NCBI GenBank assembly: GCA_018712555.1
Contig: DVGT01000027.1
Span: forward strand, 1-28,044
DNA: 28,044 bases
From: Faecimorpha stercoravium
GTDB taxonomy: Bacteria; Bacillota; Clostridia; Lachnospirales; Bianqueaceae
Direction: 5' to 3'
Below the pieces are notes generated by a model, which made no database searches, was not told where the DNA came from, and worked only from the letters and a program-made list of their open reading frames with translations. Shown one piece after another: positions 1 through 6,721 of the stretch; the first letter of the stretch is position 1; each line of letters starts with the position of its first letter. Position numbers and translations under genes: made by a program.

Positions 1-26
1 TCCATTGAGAGATTTACCTTTCTGAT
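1..26 (-). CDS. Leftward partial ORF, possible transposase start
   Basis: Read on the minus strand, an AGGAGG ribosome site (plus-strand 35-40) lies 8 nt before an ATC codon at 26-24, followed in frame by R-K-V-N-L-S-M. That short stretch resembles the N-terminus of some Firmicute transposases (ISNCY type), where this codon would be ATG; this is recalled similarity, not a search. If ATC is not used, the next in-frame ATG is at 5-3, with AAAGG upstream. The gene runs off the left edge, so neither family nor intactness can be established. Confidence 0.3.
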
Positions 27-63
27 AATGATTTCCTCCTGTCTATTAATCTTACAGAAGGAT

Positions 64-72
64 GATTATACC
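64..72 (-). promoter_or_regulatory. Extended -10 promoter for the leftward ORF
   Basis: The minus strand reads TGGTATAAT here, an extended -10 element (TG-N-TATAAT) placed upstream of the leftward AGGAGG. No good -35 hexamer is visible 17 nt upstream, which is tolerated by extended -10 promoters. Confidence 0.4.
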
Positions 73-80
73 ACACATCC

Positions 81-118
81 GGGACATTTTCATTTGTGGT
101 ATACTGGGACATTATCAT
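81..118. repeat. Direct repeat pair, possible IS end
   Basis: GGGACATTTTCAT (81-93) recurs as GGGACATTATCAT (106-118), 25 bp apart with one mismatch. Paired GGGACATT-type repeats just upstream of a transposase start are typical of insertion-sequence ends with internal transposase sites. The exact element boundary is not visible, and no target-site duplication can be judged because the element leaves the window. Confidence 0.35.
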
Positions 119-157
119 AAATGGCTTAGAAAATATACAGGGATTTTCAAAAAAAGC

Positions 158-186
158 TTGACGAAAAGATAAGATTGTGGTAATAT
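158..186 (+). promoter_or_regulatory. Promoter of tRNA-Leu
   Basis: TTGACG (158-163), a 17-nt spacer, then TAATAT (181-186). The -10 ends 21 nt before the mature tRNA, as expected for a short 5' leader. Confidence 0.7.
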
Positions 187-207
187 ACTATCGTTGCTGT
201 TGCAAAT

Positions 208-291
208 GCGGATATGGCGGAATTGGCAGACGCGCATGGTTCAGGTCCATGTGGGGGCAACTTCATGCAGGTTCGACTCCTGTTATCCGCA
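208..291 (+). tRNA. tRNA-Leu (anticodon CAG)
   Basis: A complete class II tRNA can be folded by eye. The acceptor stem pairs GCGGATA (208-214) with TATCCGC (284-290), with discriminator A at 291. The anticodon stem CATGG/CCATG encloses TTCAGGT, giving anticodon CAG, which reads CUG. A long variable arm identifies a leucine tRNA, and the T arm contains TTCGACT. CCA is not encoded. It has its own promoter and terminator, and the mobile debris that follows fits tRNA loci as common integration sites, although no attachment repeat was found. Confidence 0.97.
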
Positions 292-299
292 CTAACCCC

Positions 300-356
300 A
301 AATAATCCGAACCCGTCTCCCACAGGGAAGAACTGGTTCGGATTATTTGTTTCTTT
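300..356 (+). terminator. Rho-independent terminator of tRNA-Leu
   Basis: A perfect 14-bp stem joins 300-313 (AAATAATCCGAACC) with 335-348 (GGTTCGGATTATTT) and is followed by a T-rich tract. It begins 8 nt after the tRNA end. Confidence 0.9.
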
Positions 357-435
357 ATAGGAAATTCCGATTTTGGACAAGGGGGAAAAGAAGCCCTGCT
401 GATCGAACATATGTTAGATCAACAGGGGAATGAAC

Positions 436-594
436 ATGACAAGGCGTATACAAATCCTGTGTAATGAGGATCGCATACCGGGCGCTGTGAAAATCGGCAA
501 TCACTGGGCAATCCCTGATGATGAGCCGAAGCCCGCTGACGCGAGGATAAAAAGTGGGAAATACATCAAGAACCGCCATGAAAATACAGGCTAG
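436..594 (+). pseudogene. N-terminally clipped HTH protein upstream of R-M gene
   Basis: A 52-aa frame begins at ATG 436 with AGGGGA 6 nt upstream. It contains R-I-P-G-A, W-A-I-P and K-P-A-D-A-R. These are the hallmarks of the C-terminal half of small helix-turn-helix proteins that commonly precede MmeI-like methyltransferase genes in Firmicutes (family knowledge). The usual N-terminal segment, which carries the first DNA-binding helices, is absent, and a TAG at 415-417 blocks upstream extension. The residues before the start (R-G-M-N-M-T-R-R) still resemble the lost helix, so this is probably a truncated remnant. A functional short form cannot be excluded. Confidence 0.55.
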
Positions 595-704
595 GAGAAA
601 GCGTAGAGGCTTTAGTCCTTCCCGTATGGGAAAGGTCTTCTTGCGATAACAGCGATAAGGCGTAGGTCAAGCCAGATACCGAATATCTTGACCGGGAGGA
701 AGTT
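595..704 (+). promoter_or_regulatory. Leader with two hairpins before the R-M gene
   Basis: The 110-nt spacer carries two inverted repeats. The first is CCTTCCC (617-623) with GGGAAAGG (628-635), one base bulged. The second is GGTCAAG (665-671) with CTTGACC (687-693), enclosing GATA/TATC. The second ends directly before the GGGAGGA ribosome site at 694-700, so it could act as an operator or a translation-limiting hairpin. No convincing -35/-10 pair is visible in the spacer. Confidence 0.4.
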
Positions 705-3506
705 ATGAACGATACAGAACAGAGAGCGGCGGCCAAACAATTTGCGTTGGACTGGCAGGGGCGCGGCGACGAGAAGCAGGAGACACAGACATTTTGGCTG
801 GCGCTCCTGCAAAAGATTTTTGGCGTAGAAGAACCGGAGAAGTACATCAGCTTTGAGCGGTGTGTGGAAGTGGACGATCCCAAAACCGGGAAAAGCACCA
901 CCAAATTCATCGACGGGTACATTCCCCAGACGCGGGTGCTGATCGAGCAAAAAGGGCAGGATGTTGACCTGCGGAAAGGGTACCGGCAGTCGGACGGATC
1001 CCTGCTCTCTCCCTATCAGCAGGCCCGCCGGTATGGCGGCTATATGCCCCAGTCCGAGCAGCCCCGCTGGATCATCGTCTGCAATTTCAGGGAATTTCAT
1101 ATCCACGATATGAACCGCCCCAACGACGAGCCGGAAGTCTTGAAGTTGGCGGATTTGGAAAAAGAATATCATCGTTTGCAGTTTATCATCGACACCACCA
1201 GCGACCATATCAAAAAGGAAATGGACATTTCCTTGAAAGCTGGCGAGCTTGTCGGTGTGCTGTACGATGCGCTTCTGGAGCAGTATCAGGACCCGAATGA
1301 CCCGGAAACGCTGAAAAGCCTGAACGCACTGTGCGTCCGTCTGGTGTTCTGCCTGTATGCTGAGGACGCGGGGATTTTTGGCCGTCACCTGATGTTCCAT
1401 GACTATCTGTCGGCCCATGAGCGGGAGGCCCGCCGCGCCCTGATCGATCTGTTCCGGGTGCTCGACCAGAAGCCGGAAGAACGCGACCCTTATATGGACG
1501 ACGACCTCGCGGCCTTCCCCTATGTCAACGGCGGCCTGTTTTCCGATGAGAATATCATCATCCCGCGGCTCAATGAGGAAATCGTCTCGCTGATTCTCCA
1601 CAAAGCGAGTGAGAATTTCAACTGGTCGGAGATAAGCCCGACGATTTTCGGCGCGGTCTTTGAGAGTACGCTGAACCCGGAGACTCGGCGCAGCGGCGGG
1701 ATGCACTACACCAGCATTGAGAACATCCACAAGGTGATTGACCCGCTGTTTCTGGACGGGCTGAAAGCCGAGCTGGAAGAGATCAGCAAAATCCCGGTGG
1801 AGCGCACCCGCAAGCAGAAGTTGGAGGCGTTCCAGCGAAAGTTGGCCGGCCTGACCTTCCTCGACCCCGCCTGCGGTTCGGGAAACTTCCTGACGGAAAC
1901 CTACCTGTCCCTACGACGGCTGGAAAATCAGGTTCTTGCCCTGCTGCATAACAACCAGATCGTATTCGATGTAGGCAACCCGATCAAGGTCTCCATCGGG
2001 CAGTTTTACGGGATTGAGATCAACGATTTTGCCGTGACCGTTGCCAAGACTGCCCTGTGGATCGCGGAAAGTCAGATGATGAAGGAAACCGAAGATGTGG
2101 TCCACATGACCCTTGATTTCCTTCCTCTGAAATCCTATGCGAATATCGTTGAGGGGAACGCCCTGCGGCAGGACTGGGAGAGCGTAGTACCCAAGCATAA
2201 GCTGAATTACATCATGGGCAATCCGCCGTTTGTCGGTTATTCGCTGCAATCCAAAGAGCAGAAAGAGGACATCCTGTCCATCTACATAGACGAAAAGGGC
2301 AAGCCCTATAAGACCGCTGGAAAAATCGACTATGTGTCGGGCTGGTATTTTAAGGCGGCGCAGCTGATTCAAGGGACAAATATCCGCACGGCTTTTGTTT
2401 CCACCAATTCCATCACACAGGGCGAACAGGTGGCCGGGGTATGGAAGCCTCTGTATGACCGCTTCGGCATCCACATTGACTTTGCCCACCGCACTTTCCG
2501 CTGGGACAGCGAGGCAAGTCTGAAAGCCCATGTGCATTGTGTCATTGTTGGGTTTAGCTCTGTACCAAACCCTGCCCCGCGTGTGCTCTATTCATCGGAC
2601 AGGGCGCAGATGGCGGAAAAAATCAATGCTTATCTGATGGATGCGCCGAATATCTTTATAGAAAGCAGAAATAAACCTCTGTGTGCTGTTCCTGATATGT
2701 TGAAAGGCAGTAGTCCAGTAGACGGTGGTAATCTTCTTCTTACGAAAGAAGATTATAAGGAATTTGCAAATAAAGAGCCCCAAGCACTCAAATATATTAA
2801 GCGATTTTATGGAGCAAAAGAATTTTTGCATAATGAAGAACGATGGTGTCTCTGGTTGGATGGAGTTTCTCCGGCAGAATTAAAATCTAATCCTATGACA
2901 ATGTCGAGAATTATTGCAACAAGAGATTTTCGCCTTGCAAGCACGAAAGCAGCAACACGTAAGTATGCTGATTATCCTACTCGATTTATGGAGCTTCGCC
3001 AGCCAACAACACAATACATTTTAGTACCCCGCCATTCTTCGGAGAACCGTAGATACATTCCTTTTGGCTTTATGGAACCAGATGCAATTTGTGGTGATGC
3101 AAATAGCATGATTCCAAATAGCGGATTGTATTATTTTGGAATTCTAATTTCAAATGTTCACATGGCATGGGTTCGCGCTGTCTGCGGAAGGATTAAAAGC
3201 GATTATCGTTACTCTAATGATATTGTCTACAACAACTTCCCCTGGCCGACGCCTACCGATGCGCAGAAAGCCAAAATTGAGGAGACCGCACAGGCCATTC
3301 TGGATGCTCGTGCCCTCTACCCGGATGCCAGCTTGGCCGACCTGTATGACGAGCTGACCATGCCGCCGGAGCTGCGCACCGCCCACCAGCAGAACGACCG
3401 GGCCGTGATGCAGGCATACGGCTTCTCCGTCCGGGATATGACCGAGAGCACTTGCGTCGCTGCGCTGATGAAGATGTACCAGTGGCTGACGGAACAGAAA
3501 AGGTAA
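705..3506 (+). CDS. MmeI-like single-chain restriction-modification enzyme (type IIL/IIG)
   Basis: This 933-aa protein combines cleavage and adenine methylation in one chain. The N-terminal domain has D70, E81 and K83 in a D-x10-E-x-K nuclease arrangement, close to the D-x9-E-x-K site known from MmeI. A helical linker (about 170-340) precedes an N6-adenine methyltransferase with SAM motif DPACGSGNF (387-395) and catalytic NPPF (506-509). The target-recognition domain should lie at about 640-845, followed by a C-terminal helical region. One polypeptide supplies specificity for both activities, so no separate restriction or specificity subunit is needed. The ATG follows GGGAGGA by 4 nt. Nucleotides ~2640-3235 are visibly richer in A/T than the flanks and coincide with the expected recognition domain, suggesting exchange of that module. 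The gene appears intact and has its own terminator. Confidence 0.88.
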   Translation: MNDTEQRAAAKQFALDWQGRGDEKQETQTFWLALLQKIFGVEEPEKYISFERCVEVDDPKTGKSTTKFIDGYIPQTRVLIEQKGQDVDLRKGYRQSDGSLLSPYQQARRYGGYMPQSEQPRWIIVCNFREFHIHDMNRPNDEPEVLKLADLEKEYHRLQFIIDTTSDHIKKEMDISLKAGELVGVLYDALLEQYQDPNDPETLKSLNALCVRLVFCLYAEDAGIFGRHLMFHDYLSAHEREARRALIDLFRVLDQKPEERDPYMDDDLAAFPYVNGGLFSDENIIIPRLNEEIVSLILHKASENFNWSEISPTIFGAVFESTLNPETRRSGGMHYTSIENIHKVIDPLFLDGLKAELEEISKIPVERTRKQKLEAFQRKLAGLTFLDPACGSGNFLTETYLSLRRLENQVLALLHNNQIVFDVGNPIKVSIGQFYGIEINDFAVTVAKTALWIAESQMMKETEDVVHMTLDFLPLKSYANIVEGNALRQDWESVVPKHKLNYIMGNPPFVGYSLQSKEQKEDILSIYIDEKGKPYKTAGKIDYVSGWYFKAAQLIQGTNIRTAFVSTNSITQGEQVAGVWKPLYDRFGIHIDFAHRTFRWDSEASLKAHVHCVIVGFSSVPNPAPRVLYSSDRAQMAEKINAYLMDAPNIFIESRNKPLCAVPDMLKGSSPVDGGNLLLTKEDYKEFANKEPQALKYIKRFYGAKEFLHNEERWCLWLDGVSPAELKSNPMTMSRIIATRDFRLASTKAATRKYADYPTRFMELRQPTTQYILVPRHSSENRRYIPFGFMEPDAICGDANSMIPNSGLYYFGILISNVHMAWVRAVCGRIKSDYRYSNDIVYNNFPWPTPTDAQKAKIEETAQAILDARALYPDASLADLYDELTMPPELRTAHQQNDRAVMQAYGFSVRDMTESTCVAALMKMYQWLTEQKR

Positions 3507-3515
3507 TCTGCTTTC

Positions 3516-3547
3516 AAAAAGAGCACTCTTGGTGGAGTGCTCTTTTT
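3516..3547 (+). terminator. Terminator of the R-M gene
   Basis: A 13-bp perfect stem pairs 3516-3528 (AAAAAGAGCACTC) with 3535-3547 (GAGTGCTCTTTTT). The right arm ends in a T tract, and the left arm's A tract makes it potentially bidirectional. Confidence 0.92.
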
Positions 3548-3637
3548 CAGGCTGTTGTTGACACTTTGCAGCGAATTTTCCAGTCCTGTAGTATCACCGC
3601 CAATCTCTACGGTGATGCCCTTGATGCGATTTGCCAT
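3542..3637 (-). pseudogene. 5' stub of phage tail tape-measure gene
   Basis: On the minus strand an AAAGGAGG site is followed 7 nt later by ATG at 3637. The frame encodes about 32 residues starting M-A-N-R-I-K-G-I-T-V-E-I-G-G-D-T-T. This is the well-conserved N-terminus of tail tape-measure proteins of Gram-positive siphophages (family knowledge). The similarity stops at the terminator of the R-M gene, where a protein normally many hundreds of residues long is lost. It shows that this segment was once prophage tail DNA and that the R-M cassette, or a deletion, joined it here. Confidence 0.75.
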
Positions 3638-3728
3638 GTGCCGTACCTCCTTTTCATTGTCAGAAATTACCGCAGAATAAAATTAAAAATTAATTCATAA
3701 AATAAAACAAGATTTGTAACACAATCGA

Positions 3729-3764
3729 TTGCAATTAGCATACGATAGTGATATAATGATTGCA
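3729..3764 (+). promoter_or_regulatory. Promoter and possible autoregulatory operator of relB-yoeB
   Basis: TTGCAA (3729-3734), a 17-nt spacer and TATAAT (3752-3757) form a strong promoter. TGCAAT (3730-3735) and ATTGCA (3759-3764) are inverted copies flanking the -10 region, a plausible binding site for the antitoxin, which normally represses its own operon. Confidence 0.6.
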
Positions 3765-3791
3765 GATAGAACACAGAAAGGAGATGTTTCT

Positions 3792-4061
3792 ATGGCTCTT
3801 ACTACTTTGACTGCCCGTGTTGACCAGAAGGACAAAGCCGCCTTTGACGCTTTCTGCTCAGATGTAGGCTTGAATGCATCCACGGCCGTCAATCTTTTTG
3901 TGAAAGCAGTGCTCCGTGAAAAACGTATCCCGTTTGAAATTGTGCAGGCGCCAGATCCGTTCTTTTCCGATGAAAATCTTGCTTATGTAAAGAAATCTGT
4001 CCAGGAACTGCGCGAGGGGAAAGGGACTGCCCACGGGCTGATTGAGGTGTCAGATGAGTGA
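3792..4061 (+). CDS. relB: RelB/DinJ-family antitoxin
   Basis: The 89-aa protein starts at ATG 3792, 8 nt after AAAGGAG; the upstream in-frame ATG at 3729 lies inside the promoter. The N-terminal strand TLTARVDQ followed by two helices is the ribbon-helix-helix DNA-binding fold of RelB/DinJ antitoxins. Residues after ~50 form the acidic tail that wraps the toxin. It should neutralise the downstream YoeB-type RNase and repress the shared promoter as a complex. Its 3' end overlaps the toxin start by 8 nt, so translation is coupled. The pair sits in mobile debris, where such modules are common. Confidence 0.85.
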   Translation: MALTTLTARVDQKDKAAFDAFCSDVGLNASTAVNLFVKAVLREKRIPFEIVQAPDPFFSDENLAYVKKSVQELREGKGTAHGLIEVSDE

Positions 4062-4323
4062 GATAATCTGGTCAGACGATGCATGGGAAGATTATCTGTA
4101 TTGGCAAACTCAGGACAAGAAAACGCTCAAACGGATCAACCAGCTCATCAAAGATATTGAACGCAATGGCTGCCCGGAGGGAATCGGCAAACCGGAACCG
4201 CTTTCCGGGGATCTGCAGGGTGAATACAGCCGCCGGATCAACGAAAAAGACCGTCTGGTGTACCACATGGAAAATGGACGCATCTATATTGCGCACTGCA
4301 AAGGACACTACAGCGATAAATAA
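4054..4323 (+). CDS. yoeB: YoeB/Txe-family toxin, ribosome-dependent mRNA endonuclease
   Basis: This 89-aa protein matches the YoeB/Txe length and signature order: W-x-x-D-A-W-E-D-Y near the start, K-P-E-P-L in the middle, D-R-L-V-Y, and C-K-G-H-Y at the end. E48, R67, H85 and Y86 line up with the catalytic E46, R65, H83 and Y84 of E. coli YoeB. Such toxins cut mRNA in the ribosomal A site when the antitoxin is degraded. The ATG at 4054 overlaps the antitoxin stop. All expected active-site residues are present, so the module looks functional. Confidence 0.9.
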   Translation: MSEIIWSDDAWEDYLYWQTQDKKTLKRINQLIKDIERNGCPEGIGKPEPLSGDLQGEYSRRINEKDRLVYHMENGRIYIAHCKGHYSDK

Positions 4324-4332
4324 AGGCAGCTT

Positions 4333-4359
4333 CCCCGCCTTTTACAGGGTGGGGATTTT
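4333..4359 (+). terminator. Probable terminator of relB-yoeB
   Basis: CCCCGCC (4333-4339) pairs with GGTGGGG (4348-4354), including one G-T pair, and is followed by ATTTT. It starts 10 nt after the toxin stop. Confidence 0.6.
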
Positions 4360-4365
4360 CTATGC

Positions 4366-4460
4366 TCAGAACCGATCAAAATCCTCCTGTGTGGCCAGCG
4401 CCGCGTAAGTGCATCCGTCATTGCTGTTTTCGGCGTACATATCATTGACCAGGCCGATGG
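4366..4460 (-). pseudogene. 3' tail of an unidentified reverse-strand gene cut by an IS remnant
   Basis: On the minus strand the frame entering from 4460 reads ~31 codons, including T-I-G-L-V-N-D-M-Y, N-D-G-C-T-Y-A and A-T-Q-E-D-F-D-R-F, then stops at TGA (4368-4366). It looks like genuine coding sequence, and its reading frame is severed exactly at the IS3-like end at 4461. I do not recognise the family. The orientation matches the tape-measure stub, so it may belong to the same lost mobile element. Confidence 0.4.
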
Positions 4461-4657
4461 TGGACCTACGTCAATACTTTGGAAAAAAAGTTGAAAGATT
4501 ATGTTGATTTTTTTAGTTCCTCATCCTCCCTTTGCTGCGGCATCATATAGTCGATAGCACTGTGAATCCGTTTGCGGTTATACCAGCCTTCGATATATTC
4601 AAAGACTGCCCTCCGGGCTTCCTTGAAATCCTGGTAAGTAGGGAGATAAATTTCCTC
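4461..4657 (-). mobile_element. IS3-family transposase 3' remnant with terminal repeat
   Basis: Minus-strand codons 4657-4499 encode the C-terminal end of an IS3-family OrfB integrase. Y-I-E-G-W-Y-N-R-K-R-I-H-S-A-I-D-Y is the hallmark of the region after the catalytic glutamate in this family, and the frame ends with its own stop at 4501-4499. TGGACCTACGTC at 4461 is a plausible terminal inverted repeat. The catalytic DDE core, OrfA and the other end are missing, so the element is dead. Confidence 0.8.
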
Positions 4658-4804
4658 GATCCGAATGATAAGGTGTATTTGACAACGCATAGATTTTACG
4701 GAAAAAATCTGTCTGAATGTGTTAAAAAATTTGAGAATGCTACGATTTTTGATAGGCTTACCATCTATGAGGCTGAAAAAGAAATAGAAGTCTTATTTGG
4801 GTGA
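4658..4804 (+). pseudogene. Unidentified C-terminal coding fragment
   Basis: Starting exactly where IS3 similarity ends, a plus-strand frame encodes 48 residues, including K-V-Y-L-T-T-H-R-F-Y-G and A-E-K-E-I-E-V-L-F-G, before TGA at 4802-4804. It is A/T-rich and reads like real protein, but no start belongs to it. It may be the tail of a gene truncated by the IS event. The family is not recognised, and chance coding cannot be ruled out. Confidence 0.3.
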
Positions 4805-5471
4805 GCCGCTTCCCGAAATGCATGGGAATATCATCTTTGTGGACTATCGAGCATCTCGAAAGGTGCAGAAAGGAGCGGCGCTGGCACGAGAAAATCATGT
4901 GGATATGATTCTGGCCATCGGCGGTGGTTCGGTGATGGATTGCTGTAAGGCGGTTTCGTTGGCGGCCCGATATGAGGGCGATATCTGGCCCGATTATTGG
5001 GAAAGATTAGGACATATCGACGTGGAGCCTTTGCCGCTGGGAGTGATCGTCACTGTGGTGGGTACCGGCAGTAAATGTAATGGCGGCGCGGTCATCACGA
5101 ACGAGGAAAAGAAGGTCAAGACGGGCAGGGATTATCTGGTGCTCAATCCACGCTTTGCGCTGATGGATCCGACATATACGTACAGTGTCCCCAAGGGACA
5201 GATGGTGTCGGGCAGCTTTGACATTCTCAGCCATATTATGGAAACCGATTTCAGTGAACCCAATGAGGATAATGTCTCCGACAACATCATGGAGGCACTG
5301 ATGAAGAGTGTGATCCGAAATCTGCGGGCGGCGATTCAGAATCCAGTGGATTATACGGCCAGAAGCAACCTGATGTGGGATGCGACCATGGCCGAGAATC
5401 ATATCATTAAGATGAGGAAGAAGTGTGGTTTTGAGTGTCACAACATGGAACATCAATTGGGTGCGTATACT
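4797..5471 (+). pseudogene. Iron-containing alcohol dehydrogenase, truncated at both ends
   Basis: The frame matches the middle of a group III iron-dependent alcohol dehydrogenase (butanol dehydrogenase-like, normally ~385 aa). The nucleotide-binding GGGSVMD is present, followed by G-T-G-S and iron ligands D142 and H146 in F-D-I-L-S-H, then H215-N-M-E-H219. About 70 N-terminal residues are missing. Similarity ends just after G-A-Y-T, before the last iron-ligand histidine, and a non-homologous tail runs to a stop at 5528. GTGSK (usually GTGSE) and METD (usually METY) suggest decay. With no full NAD site and no complete metal site, it should be inactive. Confidence 0.8.
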
Positions 5472-5499
5472 TTCTCATGCCCTTTTCATGAAAACCTCC

Positions 5500-5529
5500 T
5501 TGACAAAGTACAATGGAACACGTTATAAT
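5500..5529 (+). promoter_or_regulatory. Promoter of the rubredoxin-ferredoxin operon
   Basis: Consensus TTGACA (5500-5505), 18-nt spacer and consensus TATAAT (5524-5529), 48 nt before the start codon. It lies immediately after the dehydrogenase fragment. Confidence 0.8.
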
Positions 5530-5577
5530 AAGCATATGAAATTGTTAGAAAAATCTGAATTAGAAAGGAGAATGGAT

Positions 5578-6216
5578 ATGAGGTACGTATGCCCCATCTG
5601 TGGTTATGTCTACGATGAGGAGAAGGAGGGCAAAGCCTTTCACGAGATTGCGGACAGCTGGTTCTGTCCGATTTGCGGCGCACCGGGGATTGTCTTTACG
5701 GCGGAAACACCGCAGACGCCTCAGACAGTGGCGGACGCAGCGGAAGCAGACTCTCCCGAACAGGTTTCCTTCGGAGAATTTGCCGCGCTCTGTTCCAATT
5801 TGGCCAGGGGCTGTGAGAAACAGTATCAGGATGAGGAGGCGGCACTATACCGCCGTCTGGCAGCGTATTTTACGGCGATTAGTCCGAAGGCAGAGGAAAA
5901 AGAATTATCGGATCTTGTGACGAGCCTGCGTCGTGACCTGGAACAGCACTATCCTGCATTGCGCGAAGCCGCGGAAAAGGCGGGAGACCGCGGGACGCTC
6001 AGAATCTGCGTCTGGGGTGAAAAGGTGACGAGAATGCTGCTGGCGCTTGTGGAGCGGTATCAGAAGGAAGGTTCAGCGTTTCTGGAAAATACGTCTGTCT
6101 GGGTCTGTACGATCTGCGGATTTATCTATATAGGAGATAATCCGCCAGAAATCTGTCCGGTATGTAAGGTGCCAGCTTGGAAGTTTGAGAAGGTGGAAGG
6201 GAGGAGAAGCGTATGA
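5578..6216 (+). CDS. Double rubredoxin-like electron-transfer protein
   Basis: This 212-aa protein has two rubredoxin-like iron sites. The N-terminal one uses C5-x2-C8 and C30-x2-C33, and the C-terminal one uses C177-x2-C180 and C193-x2-C196; the latter resembles the rubredoxin tail of rubrerythrins. They are joined by a Pro/Ala/Glu linker (43-62) and a helical segment (about 62-170) rich in E, H and R. I cannot show that this segment carries a diiron site. ATG 5578 is chosen because it sits 7 nt after AAAGGAG, whereas ATG 5572 is too close. The stop overlaps the ferredoxin start (ATGA), so the two proteins are probably partners in cytoplasmic electron transfer or oxygen/peroxide defence in an anaerobe. 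The exact reaction is unknown. Confidence 0.75.
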   Translation: MRYVCPICGYVYDEEKEGKAFHEIADSWFCPICGAPGIVFTAETPQTPQTVADAAEADSPEQVSFGEFAALCSNLARGCEKQYQDEEAALYRRLAAYFTAISPKAEEKELSDLVTSLRRDLEQHYPALREAAEKAGDRGTLRICVWGEKVTRMLLALVERYQKEGSAFLENTSVWVCTICGFIYIGDNPPEICPVCKVPAWKFEKVEGRRSV

Positions 6217-6713
6217 AGCAATTCGCAGTCAGAAACCTCCGGCTCTGCACGAAGGACTGTTTGTGCCTATATGTATGTCCCGTAGGAGCCACGGATACAG
6301 AAGACAGTGTGATCGATCGGAAAAAATGTACGGGATGTGGTCTTTGTGCGCAAGCATGTCCCAGCGGCGCAATCTCCATGGTTCCAGTGGCGTACCCGCC
6401 GCAGCAGCCGAAAAAGAATTCAGTGCTATCTGCCGCGCATGCCTTGGCGCGCTCCAAGGCAGACGAGGAGAGCATGGCGAGAAAACTCGCGGCGGAATCT
6501 TCAGAGGACGCGTTGTATCGGCTCCTCGCAGCCGCAGAGAAATCCCTGCGCCTCGTCCATGAAGATTTGTCCCGGGAATCCGGCTACATGCTGCCCCAGA
6601 GCAAAAACGCGAAAGAGAGGCTGCAGGAGTGGATTCAGAATCCGCCGACGCAGGATTTTCCGAAGGAGGCGGCTGAGAGCCTTCTGGAGAAAATCCCCTG
6701 TAATGAGGAATAA
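6213..6713 (+). CDS. 2[4Fe-4S] ferredoxin-like protein with helical C-terminal extension
   Basis: The 166-aa product has two cysteine clusters. The second is canonical (C39-x2-C42-x2-C45-x3-C49-P). The first is unusual: C12-x3-C16-x-C18-x3-C22-P, still four cysteines but with shifted spacing. A linker follows, then a helical region (about 75-160) of unknown fold. Small ferredoxins are usually ~55-60 aa, so about 100 extra residues need a function, perhaps docking to the double rubredoxin whose stop codon it overlaps. The expected location is cytoplasmic, since there is no signal peptide or membrane segment. Confidence 0.75.
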   Translation: MKQFAVRNLRLCTKDCLCLYVCPVGATDTEDSVIDRKKCTGCGLCAQACPSGAISMVPVAYPPQQPKKNSVLSAAHALARSKADEESMARKLAAESSEDALYRLLAAAEKSLRLVHEDLSRESGYMLPQSKNAKERLQEWIQNPPTQDFPKEAAESLLEKIPCNEE

Positions 6714-6721
6714 CATTTGGC

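Noticed and set aside
612..1730. 372-aa reverse open frame opposite the R-M nuclease and helical domains
   Set aside because: It is the complement of a well-supported enzyme gene; no ribosome site or recognisable domain.
4532..4657. Forward coding sequence through the IS3 remnant
   Set aside because: This part is antisense to a clear IS3 transposase C-terminus; only the part after 4657 was kept as a low-confidence fragment.
208..5471. Clean integrated element with tRNA attachment repeats
   Set aside because: I looked for a second copy of the tRNA-Leu 3' end downstream and did not see one; the region is better described as accumulated debris.
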